Assembly: GCF_025717515.1 (NCBI RefSeq)
Contig: NZ_JAJIRN010000008.1
Span: 62,001 to 126,000, forward strand
Source: Roseateles oligotrophus
Lineage (GTDB): Bacteria > Pseudomonadota > Gammaproteobacteria > Burkholderiales > Burkholderiaceae_C
DNA length: 64,000 nt
Reading direction: 5' to 3'
Below, piece by piece: positions 48,274 through 57,255 of the stretch (positions within the stretch are counted from its first letter, which is position 1; each line of letters starts with the position of its first letter). The notes under the pieces are model-generated. The model was not told the DNA's origin. It saw only the letters and a program-made list of their open reading frames with translations, and did no database searches. Both the position numbers and the translations under genes were made by a program.

Positions 48274-49692
48274 CTAGCTGACCAAACCGTCGAAAAATAT
48301 CGTCCAGTGGCCGTCTTTCTCGCGCCAGTATTGGCGCTTGAGCTTTGGCGCGCCGCCGTTCGGGCTCAGCTCGCGGTAGGTGATGATCTTCACCGAGGGC
48401 TGATCGGGCCAAGGCAGCAGGCTCAAACGCTCCAGCGACTGCACCGGCAGTTCTTGCTTGGCCATGCGGGCCAGGTTGGCATCCAGTCTGGCTGCGGCAC
48501 TGTCCGAGCCTCGCTCAAGGCCGGCTTCGTAAAAGCTCCGCAGATGCTGTGCATCTTGGCTGAGACGTGCTTGCTTCCAGGCCTGATAAGCCTGCTCAAA
48601 ACCTGCGTCGGCAGGCGGCTTGGCGACCATCTGGCGATCCACCCACTCGATCTTTTCGACGATCACCACCGGTGTTTCACGCGCCGCGACGACATCCGCC
48701 AACGAGCGCATTTCATCATTGCTGAGCACGATGCAGCCATCGGTGGACAAGGGGCCGCGCGCGTAATTGCCGGCGCGCTCGCCATGCAACCAAATGCTGC
48801 TGCCGCTGCGGCCCAAGACGCGGTCGTACTCGCTCGGATAGTTCAGCGGCAATGCGGCGGCGCCATAGCGAGCCGCAGCTTCGTCGCGGCGCACGCCAAT
48901 GTGATAGATGCCCAGCGGTGTGCGTTGGTCGCCTTCGAGGAGCTTGCCGGTGCCGAGTTTGCCGATCGAGACATAGCTGTCGCGCAGCAACCTCAGGCCA
49001 TCGGCCCCGTTCTCGAACAGGTAGAGGCGGGCGCGGCTGGTGTCAACCACGACGGCATGGCGTACCCCCGATGACAGGCCCAGCAACTGTTTAGGTAAGG
49101 CGTTATGAGGTGGGCGCTCAACCAAAGCGGCGAGGCGGAGTCTGGCTTCTGCCCGCAGTCCGTCGCCGGCACCGGGCACTGCGCTGGCCGCCGCCTCGGC
49201 GCCTTGCTCCAAAGCGCCCTGCCGGCCGCTACGGGCCAGCAGCAAGTCGCCCAGCAATAATTGCGCCAGCGCAAAATCAGGTTGACGCTTGACCAGTTGC
49301 TCGGTGGTGCTGAAGGCCTGAGCCTCCTCGCCCTGTGCCAGGTGTTGATAGGCAAGGATCAACTGCCCCTCGGGGGTCTGTCCATCGATCTCGGTCTTGA
49401 GCAGGCGCTCGGCCGGGTTGATTTTTTCACCGCGCGCCGCACGGTCGTCGAACTCGGATTTGCTCAGCTTGCTTGAGGGGGACCCCAAGAGATCTGCCGT
49501 CCCCGCATTGAAATCAACCTTGGCAAACACATAGCCGACCGCGCCCAGCACCGCCGCCAAACCCAAGACTGCCAAGACGGCTGGTTTGACGGTTCCGCCC
49601 ATCCCCGTACTGGCGCCGGCAGCGGCGGCCCGTGGCGGGGCGTGCCGACCGGTTAGGGTGCTTGGATCGAGGTCTAGTTGCGAGTCGTTCAT
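48274..49692 (-). CDS. L,D-transpeptidase (YkuD domain)
   Basis: 472 aa with one N-terminal membrane anchor (about 36-57, AVLAVLGLAAVLGAVGYVFA). A helical region with TPR-like character runs from about 90 to 200. The YkuD domain starts near 220 (HAVVVDTSRARLYLFEN), and its active site is IWLHGERAGNYARGPLSTDGCIVLSNDEM with catalytic His and Cys. The DGC in place of the usual HGC is found in this subgroup. About 100 further residues are NTF2-like (end YWREKDGHWTIFFDG). It forms 3-3 peptidoglycan cross-links or attaches proteins. Confidence 0.9.
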   Translation of the reverse strand: MNDSQLDLDPSTLTGRHAPPRAAAAGASTGMGGTVKPAVLAVLGLAAVLGAVGYVFAKVDFNAGTADLLGSPSSKLSKSEFDDRAARGEKINPAERLLKTEIDGQTPEGQLILAYQHLAQGEEAQAFSTTEQLVKRQPDFALAQLLLGDLLLARSGRQGALEQGAEAAASAVPGAGDGLRAEARLRLAALVERPPHNALPKQLLGLSSGVRHAVVVDTSRARLYLFENGADGLRLLRDSYVSIGKLGTGKLLEGDQRTPLGIYHIGVRRDEAAARYGAAALPLNYPSEYDRVLGRSGSSIWLHGERAGNYARGPLSTDGCIVLSNDEMRSLADVVAARETPVVIVEKIEWVDRQMVAKPPADAGFEQAYQAWKQARLSQDAQHLRSFYEAGLERGSDSAAARLDANLARMAKQELPVQSLERLSLLPWPDQPSVKIITYRELSPNGGAPKLKRQYWREKDGHWTIFFDGLVS

Positions 49693-49732
49693 GGCGGGAG
49701 AGTTGGCGATTTGAAACGAGTCAAAGCGAAGT

Positions 49733-50878
49733 TCAGCTGGATGACTCTTGCGTGATTTGCCAATCGCCGGACTTGTTTTTGACCATCTCGAAATTCTTGC
49801 CGCTCTTCACGCTCAGTGCATCGGAGTTGTAGTCTTGGCGCACGCGGACGGTGGCCTTGTCGCCATTGACCTTGACATGCAGATCGGACAGGGTCACGGT
49901 AATTTTCTTCTTGCTGGTGATGCGGTCGTGGCGCTCTTGCTCCCAGGCCTTGCGGCTTGCGGCCTTGCCTTTGAACTCGGGCGCGTAGGCGGCGTAATAG
50001 CCGGCCATATTGCGTGCGCTCCATGCCTTGGCCCAGTCCTGCAAGGCTTTTTCGACCGCCTGCTTGTCTAGATCTGCGGCGTCAACTCGGGCCGGCTCGG
50101 CCTTGGCCACTACCGGTGCAGAAGCGGGCTTGGCCGCTGTGGCTGCCAACGCAGGGGCTGAGGCTGAGGCTTTAGTGACCGCCGCCGAACTGGCGGCCGG
50201 CGCGGCCGTTGCGACTGCTGGCTTTGGCGTGGGCAATGGCGCTGGGGCAGCGGGTTTTGCCGTCACCACGGCCATGGCGGCAGGTGTTGATGCTGGCGCG
50301 GAGGCTGCAACTGCCGAGCTCGCAAGTTTGGGCGCACGCGGATCTACGCTGGCTTCAAACACGTTTTGCACCACCGCCAACTTCAGGGGCAGGCTGCCGT
50401 CGGACTTGTCCAGGGCCAAGGCTTTTTTGTAGGCTTGACCGGCAAGCCTTGCGTAGACATCGCCTAGATTCTGGAACGCGGTGGCATAGGTCGGATTGGT
50501 GCGGATCGCCAGTTCCAGCGCTTGTCGAGCCTTTTCGTAGTCGCCTTGATTGCCGTAGAGCACGGCCAGGTTGTTATAGGGGCCGGGCAGTTCAGGGTGG
50601 CTTTCGATCAGCTTTTGAAACACCACGATCGCCTCGGCTTGACGGTTCAGCAGCGACAGCGCGATGCCGCGCTGCAGGCGCAGGCGTGGATCGTTTGGTT
50701 TGGCGATCAATAGTTGATCGACCTTTTTGAGCCCTTCGGCCGACTTGCCGCTGGCCAGAATGGCCTGCACATCGCTCACATCATCGGCCATCGTCATGCT
50801 TGAGCTCAAGAGCAGCGCGGCGGCCAGGCAAATTGAGCGTAGCGAGAAAGGAGTCGTCACTGCTGTGAATGGAGTCAT
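49733..50878 (-). CDS. TPR protein with C-terminal NTF2-like (Cds6-type) domain
   Basis: 381 aa from ATG 50878. A signal peptide (to SSSMTMADD) is followed by tetratricopeptide repeats at about 40-140 (AILASGKSAEGLKKVDQLL, PGPYNNLAVLYGNQGDYEKA, ATAFQNLGDVYARL). An Ala/Pro/Lys/Thr linker comes next, and an NTF2-like domain ends the protein (LQDWAKAWSARNMAGYYAAYAPEF to GDWQITQES). It lies 40 bp ahead of the L,D-transpeptidase, which ends in the same kind of domain, so the two probably act together at the cell wall. Confidence 0.85.
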   Translation of the reverse strand: MTPFTAVTTPFSLRSICLAAALLLSSSMTMADDVSDVQAILASGKSAEGLKKVDQLLIAKPNDPRLRLQRGIALSLLNRQAEAIVVFQKLIESHPELPGPYNNLAVLYGNQGDYEKARQALELAIRTNPTYATAFQNLGDVYARLAGQAYKKALALDKSDGSLPLKLAVVQNVFEASVDPRAPKLASSAVAASAPASTPAAMAVVTAKPAAPAPLPTPKPAVATAAPAASSAAVTKASASAPALAATAAKPASAPVVAKAEPARVDAADLDKQAVEKALQDWAKAWSARNMAGYYAAYAPEFKGKAASRKAWEQERHDRITSKKKITVTLSDLHVKVNGDKATVRVRQDYNSDALSVKSGKNFEMVKNKSGDWQITQESSS

Positions 50879-51000
50879 GGCGCGGCTGAAATGGTTTGCG
50901 CCGATTGTAGTGGGGCAGCCGCATGGAAAGCAGCGCGAGTCGGCCAGCCCGCATGCTAGAGTGGCCGCCGGACATGGGTCGATCGAAGCCTGTATCACCC

Positions 51001-52089
51001 ATGATTGTTTTCCTCAAGTTTCTCTACCCCCCATTCGCCTGCATGGACAGCCGCTTTGCCTTGAATTCCCAGTCCGCAGCATGGCCCAAATTGACTGCTG
51101 CTCGGCTGCTCTTGTGCAGCGCGGCCTGGGTGAGTTTCTCGGCGCATGGGCTGGAAGTGGGGGCCGTGCAAATGTTGTCGGGCCTGGGGCAGCCGCTCTC
51201 GCTGCACCTGCCGGTTCGCTGGGCCGCCGGCGAGGCACGCTCCGCCGACTGTTTGAAGGTGACCGTCGAAGCGGGTGAGCGGCATTTGAGTGCGGCCGAA
51301 CTGCAGCAGAGCTTGTTGAAGGGGGCCGACGCGAATTCGGCCCTGATCTGGCTGCGCTCCAAGAGCGAGGTTGTAGAGCCGGTGCTGGTGCTGTCGATGG
51401 GATGCCCGGCGCAGCAATTGATGGCGCTGGTTGATCCGGTGCATTCGATGACGGCGCCCGCGGGTGGTTTCAAGACCATGGCGACCGAGGCGGTTCAGCT
51501 TGAGCCACTCGGCCCGACCAAAGAAACGGCGCGTCCGATTCGGGCACTCAAGGTCCGTGCGGAGCGGCCGACGCAAAGGAGTCAATTGCGCTTGTCGGGC
51601 GGGAGCTTGCCGCCCTTGTCGATGGCGGATTCCGAAACGCCGGGTTTGCGTTGGCGTTTTGACAGCGATCTCGAGGATCAGGCGGTCATGGAGTTGAGAA
51701 GTCGCCATGACAAGTTGAGCAAGGCGGTCAAGGATGGGCCGTTTTATGTGCGCCCCGGCGCGCCCGGTGCCAGCTTGTTGATGGCTATCGATGTGGGTCG
51801 GCCCGGCGGGCCGGCCGATTTGTTGATGGCCCAAGATGGCCTCGAGCGGCTGCAGCGCGCGCAGGCGCAGTTCACTTCCCTGCAGGCCGAACATCTTGCG
51901 CTCAAGGCCGAACTGGACAAGCTGCAGGCCGAGATGGCGGCCCGCGAGGCCTCCGCCGAGAGCAGGCAGCGCTGGATGATGGTCTTGTCGCTTGGGCTGG
52001 CCGGCTTGGTAGCGGGCGGCCTTTATCTGTTCAGGCGGCGGCGCGATATGCAGCCAATCGCCCCCAGACCCGCCAACATCAGCGCATAG
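51001..52089 (+). CDS. FimV-like envelope protein
   Basis: 362 aa (start 51001; 51043 also possible). After the signal sequence the text GLEVGAVQMLSGLGQPLSLHLPVRW, then CLKVTVEAGERHL, WLRSKSEVVEPVLVLSMGCP, matches the N-terminal domain of FimV/HubP family proteins, which organise polar structures and pilus assembly. A long linker, a coiled coil (about 280-335, LERLQRAQAQFTSLQAEHLALKAELDKLQAE) and a single membrane helix follow. It lacks the LysM and large acidic TPR half of full FimV. Confidence 0.78.
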   Translation: MIVFLKFLYPPFACMDSRFALNSQSAAWPKLTAARLLLCSAAWVSFSAHGLEVGAVQMLSGLGQPLSLHLPVRWAAGEARSADCLKVTVEAGERHLSAAELQQSLLKGADANSALIWLRSKSEVVEPVLVLSMGCPAQQLMALVDPVHSMTAPAGGFKTMATEAVQLEPLGPTKETARPIRALKVRAERPTQRSQLRLSGGSLPPLSMADSETPGLRWRFDSDLEDQAVMELRSRHDKLSKAVKDGPFYVRPGAPGASLLMAIDVGRPGGPADLLMAQDGLERLQRAQAQFTSLQAEHLALKAELDKLQAEMAAREASAESRQRWMMVLSLGLAGLVAGGLYLFRRRRDMQPIAPRPANISA

Positions 52090-52385
52090 CTCTGACCGGC
52101 CTGCGGACTTGGTTGGTGAACGCCTGGAAGGGCTCGTAGCCCAGCTCCAGCTTGGCGCTGTCTTAATTGTTCGCGTCCGGGGAGTCGGGGCGCAGCAAGT
52201 TGGCGATCAAGCTGCCTTCCAACTGGCCAAAGTCGCCGCGATGAGTTCCACTCGTCCCGCTGTGTCGTTCTCATATCAACCCCGATGCGGGGCAAAAGGC
52301 CGATGAATCCTGGCTTTATCGCTGCTAGGTGAGCGCCGCGAGGCGCCTACATTGATCCATTGATTTCCTTCAAGGAGTGGTGGCA
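52090..52385. other. Gap with possible minus-strand gene remnant
   Basis: About 300 bp between the FimV-like gene and the first chemoreceptor. On the minus strand one frame reads GDFGQLEGSLIANLLRPDS, then a TAA at 52165-52163, then DSAKLELGYEPFQAFTNQV to a stop at 52079. Both pieces look protein-like, and SAKLELGYEPF recalls the C-terminus of extended SDR enzymes. Possibly a decayed gene, at low confidence. The plus strand near 52370 carries the chemoreceptor ribosome site AAGGAG. Confidence 0.3.
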
Positions 52386-53936
52386 ATGAATTTGCAAGAT
52401 TTCACCGTGCGGGCCCGTTTGTATGCATTGGCGCTATTCGCCATGCTGATGCTGGGCACGGTGGCCGGCGCCGGCCTCTACAGCCTGAATCAGGCGCGTG
52501 CTTCTTTTGTGCACTTTGCCGAAGATGACGCAGCCGCCCTCAACATCGTCTCGGGCGTGCGAGCCAGCGTCGGCAATCTGCGCCGCTTTGAGAAAGACAT
52601 GGTGATCAATCTCGCGGATGAAAAAGCGATCGAGAAATACCGTGAGGATTGGGCCGGCGCCTACGCAGCGACCGTCAAGGGCCTGCACGACATGGCCAAG
52701 CTTGACCTGGAGCCCGAAACGCGCCGCCTCGATACCGACATCGACTCGCTGCTGGTTGTCTACAAGACCGAGATGGACGGTTTTATGAAACAACTCGGCG
52801 CCAAGGTCTTTGCCGACCAAGACGCGGCCAACAAGGCGCTGGACGCGGCTAAAAACGCGGTCCGCCCGATCGAACAGAAGATGAAGGAAATGGTCGAGTC
52901 GCTGGACAAAGCCGGCGTCAAGGCAGTGGCGTCGGCGCTCGATCATCAAGACAGCACACGCACGGTATTGATCATGGTCTCCTTGTTGGCGATGGTCTCG
53001 ATTGCGACCTTCACCTTCTTCAATATCCGCTCAATTTTGATTCCGCTGCAGGAGGTGCAGCGGACCACCGAGCGCATCGCAACTCAGGACTTGAGTGAAA
53101 AAATCAATGCCAAGGGCCAAAGCGAAACCGGCGATCTGATGCGCGGGGTGCAGGCGATGCAAGAGTCCTTGCGTGATGTGGTGGGCAATGTGCGCAATGC
53201 CACCGACGGCATTGCCACCGCCTCGGCCGAGGTGGCAGCCGGCGGTCACGACCTCAGCCACCGCACCGAACAAGCGGCCTCCAATCTGGAGGAAACCGCC
53301 TCGGCGATGGAGGAGTTGACGGCCAGCGTCAAACACAACGCCGATTCCGCCCGTCAAGCTAATCAGTTAGCGGTGGACGCCGCCAAGGTGGCCGAGCGTG
53401 GCGGCACCGTGGTGGGCGAGGTGGTCGACACCATGAAGCGCATCAGCGCGGCCTCGCACAAGATCAGCGACATCATTTCGGTCATCGACGGCATCGCGTT
53501 TCAAACCAATATCCTGGCGCTGAACGCGGCGGTGGAAGCGGCCCGAGCCGGCGAGCAGGGTCGCGGCTTTGCGGTGGTGGCCAGCGAGGTGCGCAGCCTG
53601 GCGCAACGTTCTGCCGAAGCCGCCAAGGAGATCAAGGGCTTGATCACCGCCAGCGGCGAGGCGGTCGATAACGGCGCACTGCTGGTAGAGCGCGCGGGCC
53701 AGACCATGCAAGAGGTGATCGGCTCGATCGACCGCGTCAGCAGCATCGTCGCCGAGATCAGCAATGCCACGGCGGAACAAAGCACCGGTATCGGGCAGAT
53801 CGGTCAGGCCATCACCCAACTCGACACGATGACACAGCAGAACGCCGCCTTGGTGGAGCAGTCGGCCGCTGCCGCGCAGAGCCTGCAGGTGCAGGCCGAG
53901 GACCTGGCCAAATCGGTGGCGGTGTTCAAGCTCTGA
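52386..53936 (+). CDS. Methyl-accepting chemotaxis protein (copy 1)
   Basis: 516 aa. TM1 is at about 10-32, a periplasmic four-helix-bundle ligand domain runs from about 33 to 188 ([13 protein letters not shown] is typical), and TM2 is near 190-210. A HAMP domain and the long signalling hairpin follow, with tip [26 protein letters not shown]. The C-terminus lacks the NWETF-type tether for CheR/CheB. It starts after AAGGAG at 8 nt. The next gene is a same-length paralogue. Confidence 0.95.
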   Translation: MNLQDFTVRARLYALALFAMLMLGTVAGAGLYSLNQARASFVHFAEDDAAALNIVSGVRASVGNLRRFEKDMVINLADEKAIEKYREDWAGAYAATVKGLHDMAKLDLEPETRRLDTDIDSLLVVYKTEMDGFMKQLGAKVFADQDAANKALDAAKNAVRPIEQKMKEMVESLDKAGVKAVASALDHQDSTRTVLIMVSLLAMVSIATFTFFNIRSILIPLQEVQRTTERIATQDLSEKINAKGQSETGDLMRGVQAMQESLRDVVGNVRNATDGIATASAEVAAGGHDLSHRTEQAASNLEETASAMEELTASVKHNADSARQANQLAVDAAKVAERGGTVVGEVVDTMKRISAASHKISDIISVIDGIAFQTNILALNAAVEAARAGEQGRGFAVVASEVRSLAQRSAEAAKEIKGLITASGEAVDNGALLVERAGQTMQEVIGSIDRVSSIVAEISNATAEQSTGIGQIGQAITQLDTMTQQNAALVEQSAAAAQSLQVQAEDLAKSVAVFKL

Positions 53937-53997
53937 ATTTGAGGCCGGGGTCAGATCTTGCCTTGAACAGCGCAGATGCCGAGTTAGCCGTGTAAAC

Positions 53998-54020
53998 GGG
54001 GGGGTATTTTGCCCCCCCCC
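53998..54020. other. G7/C9 hairpin between the chemoreceptor genes
   Basis: Seven G, the loop TATTTTG and nine C form a very stable potential hairpin 60 bp after the first receptor stop. There is no T-run afterwards. It may attenuate read-through, and the homopolymer runs could slip during replication, but they lie outside both reading frames. Confidence 0.45.
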
Positions 54021-54081
54021 TTCCGTGCGGGCAGCGGATCAAATATATTGCCCCACTGGTGTTCCACAAGGAGTGGTTTTC

Positions 54082-55632
54082 ATGAATCTGCAAGATTTCA
54101 CCGTACGAGCCCGTTTGTATGCCTTGGCGGGTCTCTCGATGATGATCTTGCTGATCGTGGGACTCAGCGGCCTCTATAGTTTGAATCAAGCCAAGAGCGC
54201 CTTCGTTCACTTTGTCGACAATGACAACCAGTCTTTGAATTACGTCTCCAAGATCCGTGCCGAGGCCGGTAATTTGCGCCGTTACGAGAAAGACATGGCG
54301 CTCAATCTCGACGACGCCGCAGCAGTCGAGAAATATCGCGCCGACTGGCAAAAAGCCTATGACGCGCTGCTCAAGGCCGAGAACCAACTGGCCAAGCTAG
54401 ATATTCCGCCCGAGGTGCAAAGTGCGCTCAAATCGATCGAGGAAGGGCTGAAGGCCTATAAGAGCGAAATGGACGGCTTCATGGCCAAGCTCGGCGAGAA
54501 GGCCTTTGCCGACCCAGCCACGGCCAACAAGGCCTTGGGTGCCGCCAAAAAAGCCATTCGACCGATGGAAGAGAAACTGGCCGAGTTGGTCGCCGCCATC
54601 GATAAGGATGCCGCTCGAGAGGTCGAGATCATCGCCACCAATGAGGTCAGCATCCGGCGCAGCTTGACCCTGACCTTGGTCGGTGGTGTGCTGGTGATTG
54701 GTGTTTATACCTTCTTCAATATCCGCTCCATTCTGGAACCCTTGAACGAGGTCAAGCTGTCGGCCGAGCGTATCGCCGAACAAGACTTGAGCGAGAACAT
54801 CGTCGTGCATGGCAAATGCGAAACCGGCGAGTTGCTGCGCGGAGTGAAGGCGATGCAGACCTCGCTGCGCGATGTAGTGGGCAATGTGCGCAGTGCAACC
54901 GACGGCATCGCTACCGCCTCGGCGGAAGTGGCCTCCGGCGGCCATGACCTCAGCCACCGCACCGAGCAGGCGGCCTCCAATCTGGAAGAGACCGCCTCGG
55001 CGATGGAAGAGCTGACGGCCAGCGTCAGGCATAACGCCGATTCGGCGCGGCAGGCAAATCAGTTGGCGGTCGATGCTGCGGCGGTGGCCAAACGGGGCGG
55101 CACCGTGGTGGGCGAGGTGGTCGCGACCATGAGCCGCATCAGCACTTCGTCCAACAAGATCAGTGACATTATTTCGGTCATCGACGGCATCGCTTTTCAA
55201 ACCAATATCCTCGCTCTGAATGCAGCGGTTGAAGCGGCGCGGGCCGGTGAACAGGGCCGCGGCTTTGCGGTGGTGGCGAGCGAGGTGCGCAGCTTGGCGC
55301 AGCGCTCGGCCGAAGCCGCCAAAGAGATCAAGGGCCTGATCACGGCCAGCGGGGAGAGCGTCGATGCCGGTGCGGTATTGGTCGGCCGGGCCGGCGAAAC
55401 CATGCAGGAGGTGATTGACTCGATTGGCCGGGTGGGCGCCATCGTGGCCGAGATCAGCCATGCCACCGGTGAGCAAAGCAGCGGTATCTCGCAGATCGGC
55501 TTGGCCATCGCCCAACTCGACACCATGACACAGCAGAACGCCGCTTTGGTCGAGCAGTCCGCCGCTGCGGCGCAGAGCTTGCAAGTGCAGGCGGACGAGT
55601 TGGCTCGCTCGGTAGCGGTGTTCAAGCTCTGA
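54082..55632 (+). CDS. Methyl-accepting chemotaxis protein (copy 2)
   Basis: 516 aa, identical in length and domain plan to the receptor just upstream. The cytoplasmic hairpin is nearly identical between the two, while the periplasmic four-helix bundle is clearly diverged (for example [20 protein letters not shown] here). This is a tandem duplication with ligand-domain divergence. It has its own AAGGAG ribosome site and again no C-terminal pentapeptide. Confidence 0.95.
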   Translation: MNLQDFTVRARLYALAGLSMMILLIVGLSGLYSLNQAKSAFVHFVDNDNQSLNYVSKIRAEAGNLRRYEKDMALNLDDAAAVEKYRADWQKAYDALLKAENQLAKLDIPPEVQSALKSIEEGLKAYKSEMDGFMAKLGEKAFADPATANKALGAAKKAIRPMEEKLAELVAAIDKDAAREVEIIATNEVSIRRSLTLTLVGGVLVIGVYTFFNIRSILEPLNEVKLSAERIAEQDLSENIVVHGKCETGELLRGVKAMQTSLRDVVGNVRSATDGIATASAEVASGGHDLSHRTEQAASNLEETASAMEELTASVRHNADSARQANQLAVDAAAVAKRGGTVVGEVVATMSRISTSSNKISDIISVIDGIAFQTNILALNAAVEAARAGEQGRGFAVVASEVRSLAQRSAEAAKEIKGLITASGESVDAGAVLVGRAGETMQEVIDSIGRVGAIVAEISHATGEQSSGISQIGLAIAQLDTMTQQNAALVEQSAAAAQSLQVQADELARSVAVFKL

Positions 55633-55633
55633 A

Positions 55634-55831
55634 GGTCCGCGCCAGCCTGAGGCAACAGCAAACCAAAGCGTCAAACGAATCTTCCGCGGCCCGCTGCTGA
55701 TTGCAGCGCGGGCATTGGCTTTGATTGTTGGTCTCGCAGTCTATGGAGGCAGCGCGCTGTGGCAGGCGCTGGAGCGTTTGCGCTTTGATGCCGTGCCGGA
55801 GCATGGCAGCGCCGGACTGGCTTATCAATAA
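55634..55831 (+). pseudogene. Possible remnant of a membrane protein gene
   Basis: After the second chemoreceptor the frame reads SVKRIFRGPLLIAARALAL, then IVGLAVYGGSALWQALERLR and FDAVPEHGSAGLAYQ before TAA. It contains a good membrane helix and coding-like composition but no start codon beyond TTG and no ribosome site. It may be the 3' end of a lost gene. Nothing else is seen between 55832 and 55915. Confidence 0.3.
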
Positions 55832-55915
55832 GCGCGGGCGCGCATTGAAGTCGATGTTCTTCTTCTGCAGCGAGCCGATACCTTGGTGCGCCGCGCCGAC
55901 CGGCCTTTGGTTGAG

Positions 55916-57250
55916 TCAATCAGGCGTGACCAGATCTACCTGCGCCAACGCCAATTGTCCCGCGCTATTGCGCTTGACCTTGTAGACAATGAAAGAGCCG
56001 GTGGTGATGTCTCCTCGTGCATCCCAGTCTGCCGCAGTTTTTGCGCCGTTGTAATCCCAATCCGCGCCTGGATTTTTCAGCGCAAGTGAAAATTGGCCCG
56101 GCATGATCTTCAAGGAATTGGCGCTGTCCGGTCGTGAAACCGGGCCCAGCCATTGGCCGATTGAAGCCTTGTCCGCGCTGCCCCCCGCCAGCATGGCCAA
56201 TGCGTAAAGATAGACTGCGTCGTAACCAGAGGGGCTGATGCCTACTTCGGGTGCGACGCCGTAAGCCTTGGTGTAGATGTCCGCGAAGGCCAGGTATTCG
56301 GGCCGTTTGGGGTTGCTGTCGGCACCCATGATTGTCATGCCCTCAACCACCGAGGCTTCTGCCGTCGAAACGAACTGGGCTGTGCTCAATGAACTGGCCG
56401 CATAGATCGCCGGTCTTGGCAAAGAGATGCCCAGTGCCATGTCCTTGCTCAGGCCCACGGCCTCGGCCGACTGGCCGGCAATATAGATGGCGTCAGGCCG
56501 GCCGTTGGCCATGGCCTTGGCCACCACGGCGGCAAAGTCAGCGGTCTTGCCTGCCGGGTAGGCCGACGCCGCCAAGATGGTGCCGCCTCGTTTTACAAAA
56601 GCGTTGCTGAAAGACTCGCTGTTCGAGAGTCCAAAACTGTCGTCGGAATGAATCATGACCACGGTCTGTTTGCCGTCTCGCCGGGCTATCTGTGCGGCAA
56701 CATTGCCGGAGAACGAGTCCGACGCGATCAAGCGGTAGAGCACATTGGGCGTCCCTCTGTCCATGGTGTCCAAGCGGGAGGTGCTGGGGCCTAGGGCAAT
56801 CACGGGCAGGCCGGTCTTGATGATGGTGGGCGCCAGCAATAAGACTTCGGCACTGGTCAATGGCCCGATGATGCCGATGCAGCCCGCATGGATCAAATCA
56901 TTCAATTCGCCAATCTGCGCATCGCTCCCCTCGGTCGTGCCGGCCTTGGTGTCGCGCACCATATAGCCCAGCGTTTTGCCGTTGACGCCGCCGGCAGCGT
57001 TGATCTCGTTGATGGCCAGTCTGATATAGCGCTCGCGCACATCGTAGTTGGCCGACGAGGTGCCGGTAAACGGCAAGAGCACGCCGATCATCAGATCGCC
57101 CTGAATGCCGGGGCGCATGCTGCCGGCCGCGCCCTCGATCTGGGCCGCGCTGCCCTCAACGCCACCGCCTCCTCCACAACTTGCCAGCAGGCCAGCTGCG
57201 CTCAGAATTGCCAGAGCGGCGACATGTTTGAGTCTGGAGTCGACTTTCAT
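55916..57250 (-). CDS. Lipoprotein substrate-binding protein of the branched-chain amino-acid (LivJ) type
   Basis: 444 aa from ATG 57250. The lipobox LLASC is followed by a Gly run, so it is a lipid-anchored periplasmic protein. The Peripla_BP_6 fold shows in GVLLPFTGTSSANYDVRERYIRLAINEINAAGG, IGPLTSAEVLLLAPTI, VMIHSDDSFGLSNSESFSNAF and PSGYDAVYLYALAML. No ABC permease or ATPase lies here. It begins 5 bp after the stop of a TonB-dependent receptor, so it is co-transcribed with that receptor and may serve as a sensor or as the periplasmic carrier of its ligand. Confidence 0.9.
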   Translation of the reverse strand: MKVDSRLKHVAALAILSAAGLLASCGGGGGVEGSAAQIEGAAGSMRPGIQGDLMIGVLLPFTGTSSANYDVRERYIRLAINEINAAGGVNGKTLGYMVRDTKAGTTEGSDAQIGELNDLIHAGCIGIIGPLTSAEVLLLAPTIIKTGLPVIALGPSTSRLDTMDRGTPNVLYRLIASDSFSGNVAAQIARRDGKQTVVMIHSDDSFGLSNSESFSNAFVKRGGTILAASAYPAGKTADFAAVVAKAMANGRPDAIYIAGQSAEAVGLSKDMALGISLPRPAIYAASSLSTAQFVSTAEASVVEGMTIMGADSNPKRPEYLAFADIYTKAYGVAPEVGISPSGYDAVYLYALAMLAGGSADKASIGQWLGPVSRPDSANSLKIMPGQFSLALKNPGADWDYNGAKTAADWDARGDITTGSFIVYKVKRNSAGQLALAQVDLVTPD

Positions 57251-57255
57251 GACGT

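Noticed and set aside
53998-54020. Intrinsic terminator after the first chemoreceptor
   Set aside because: The hairpin is strong but lacks a T-tract on either strand, so it is listed only as a structure.
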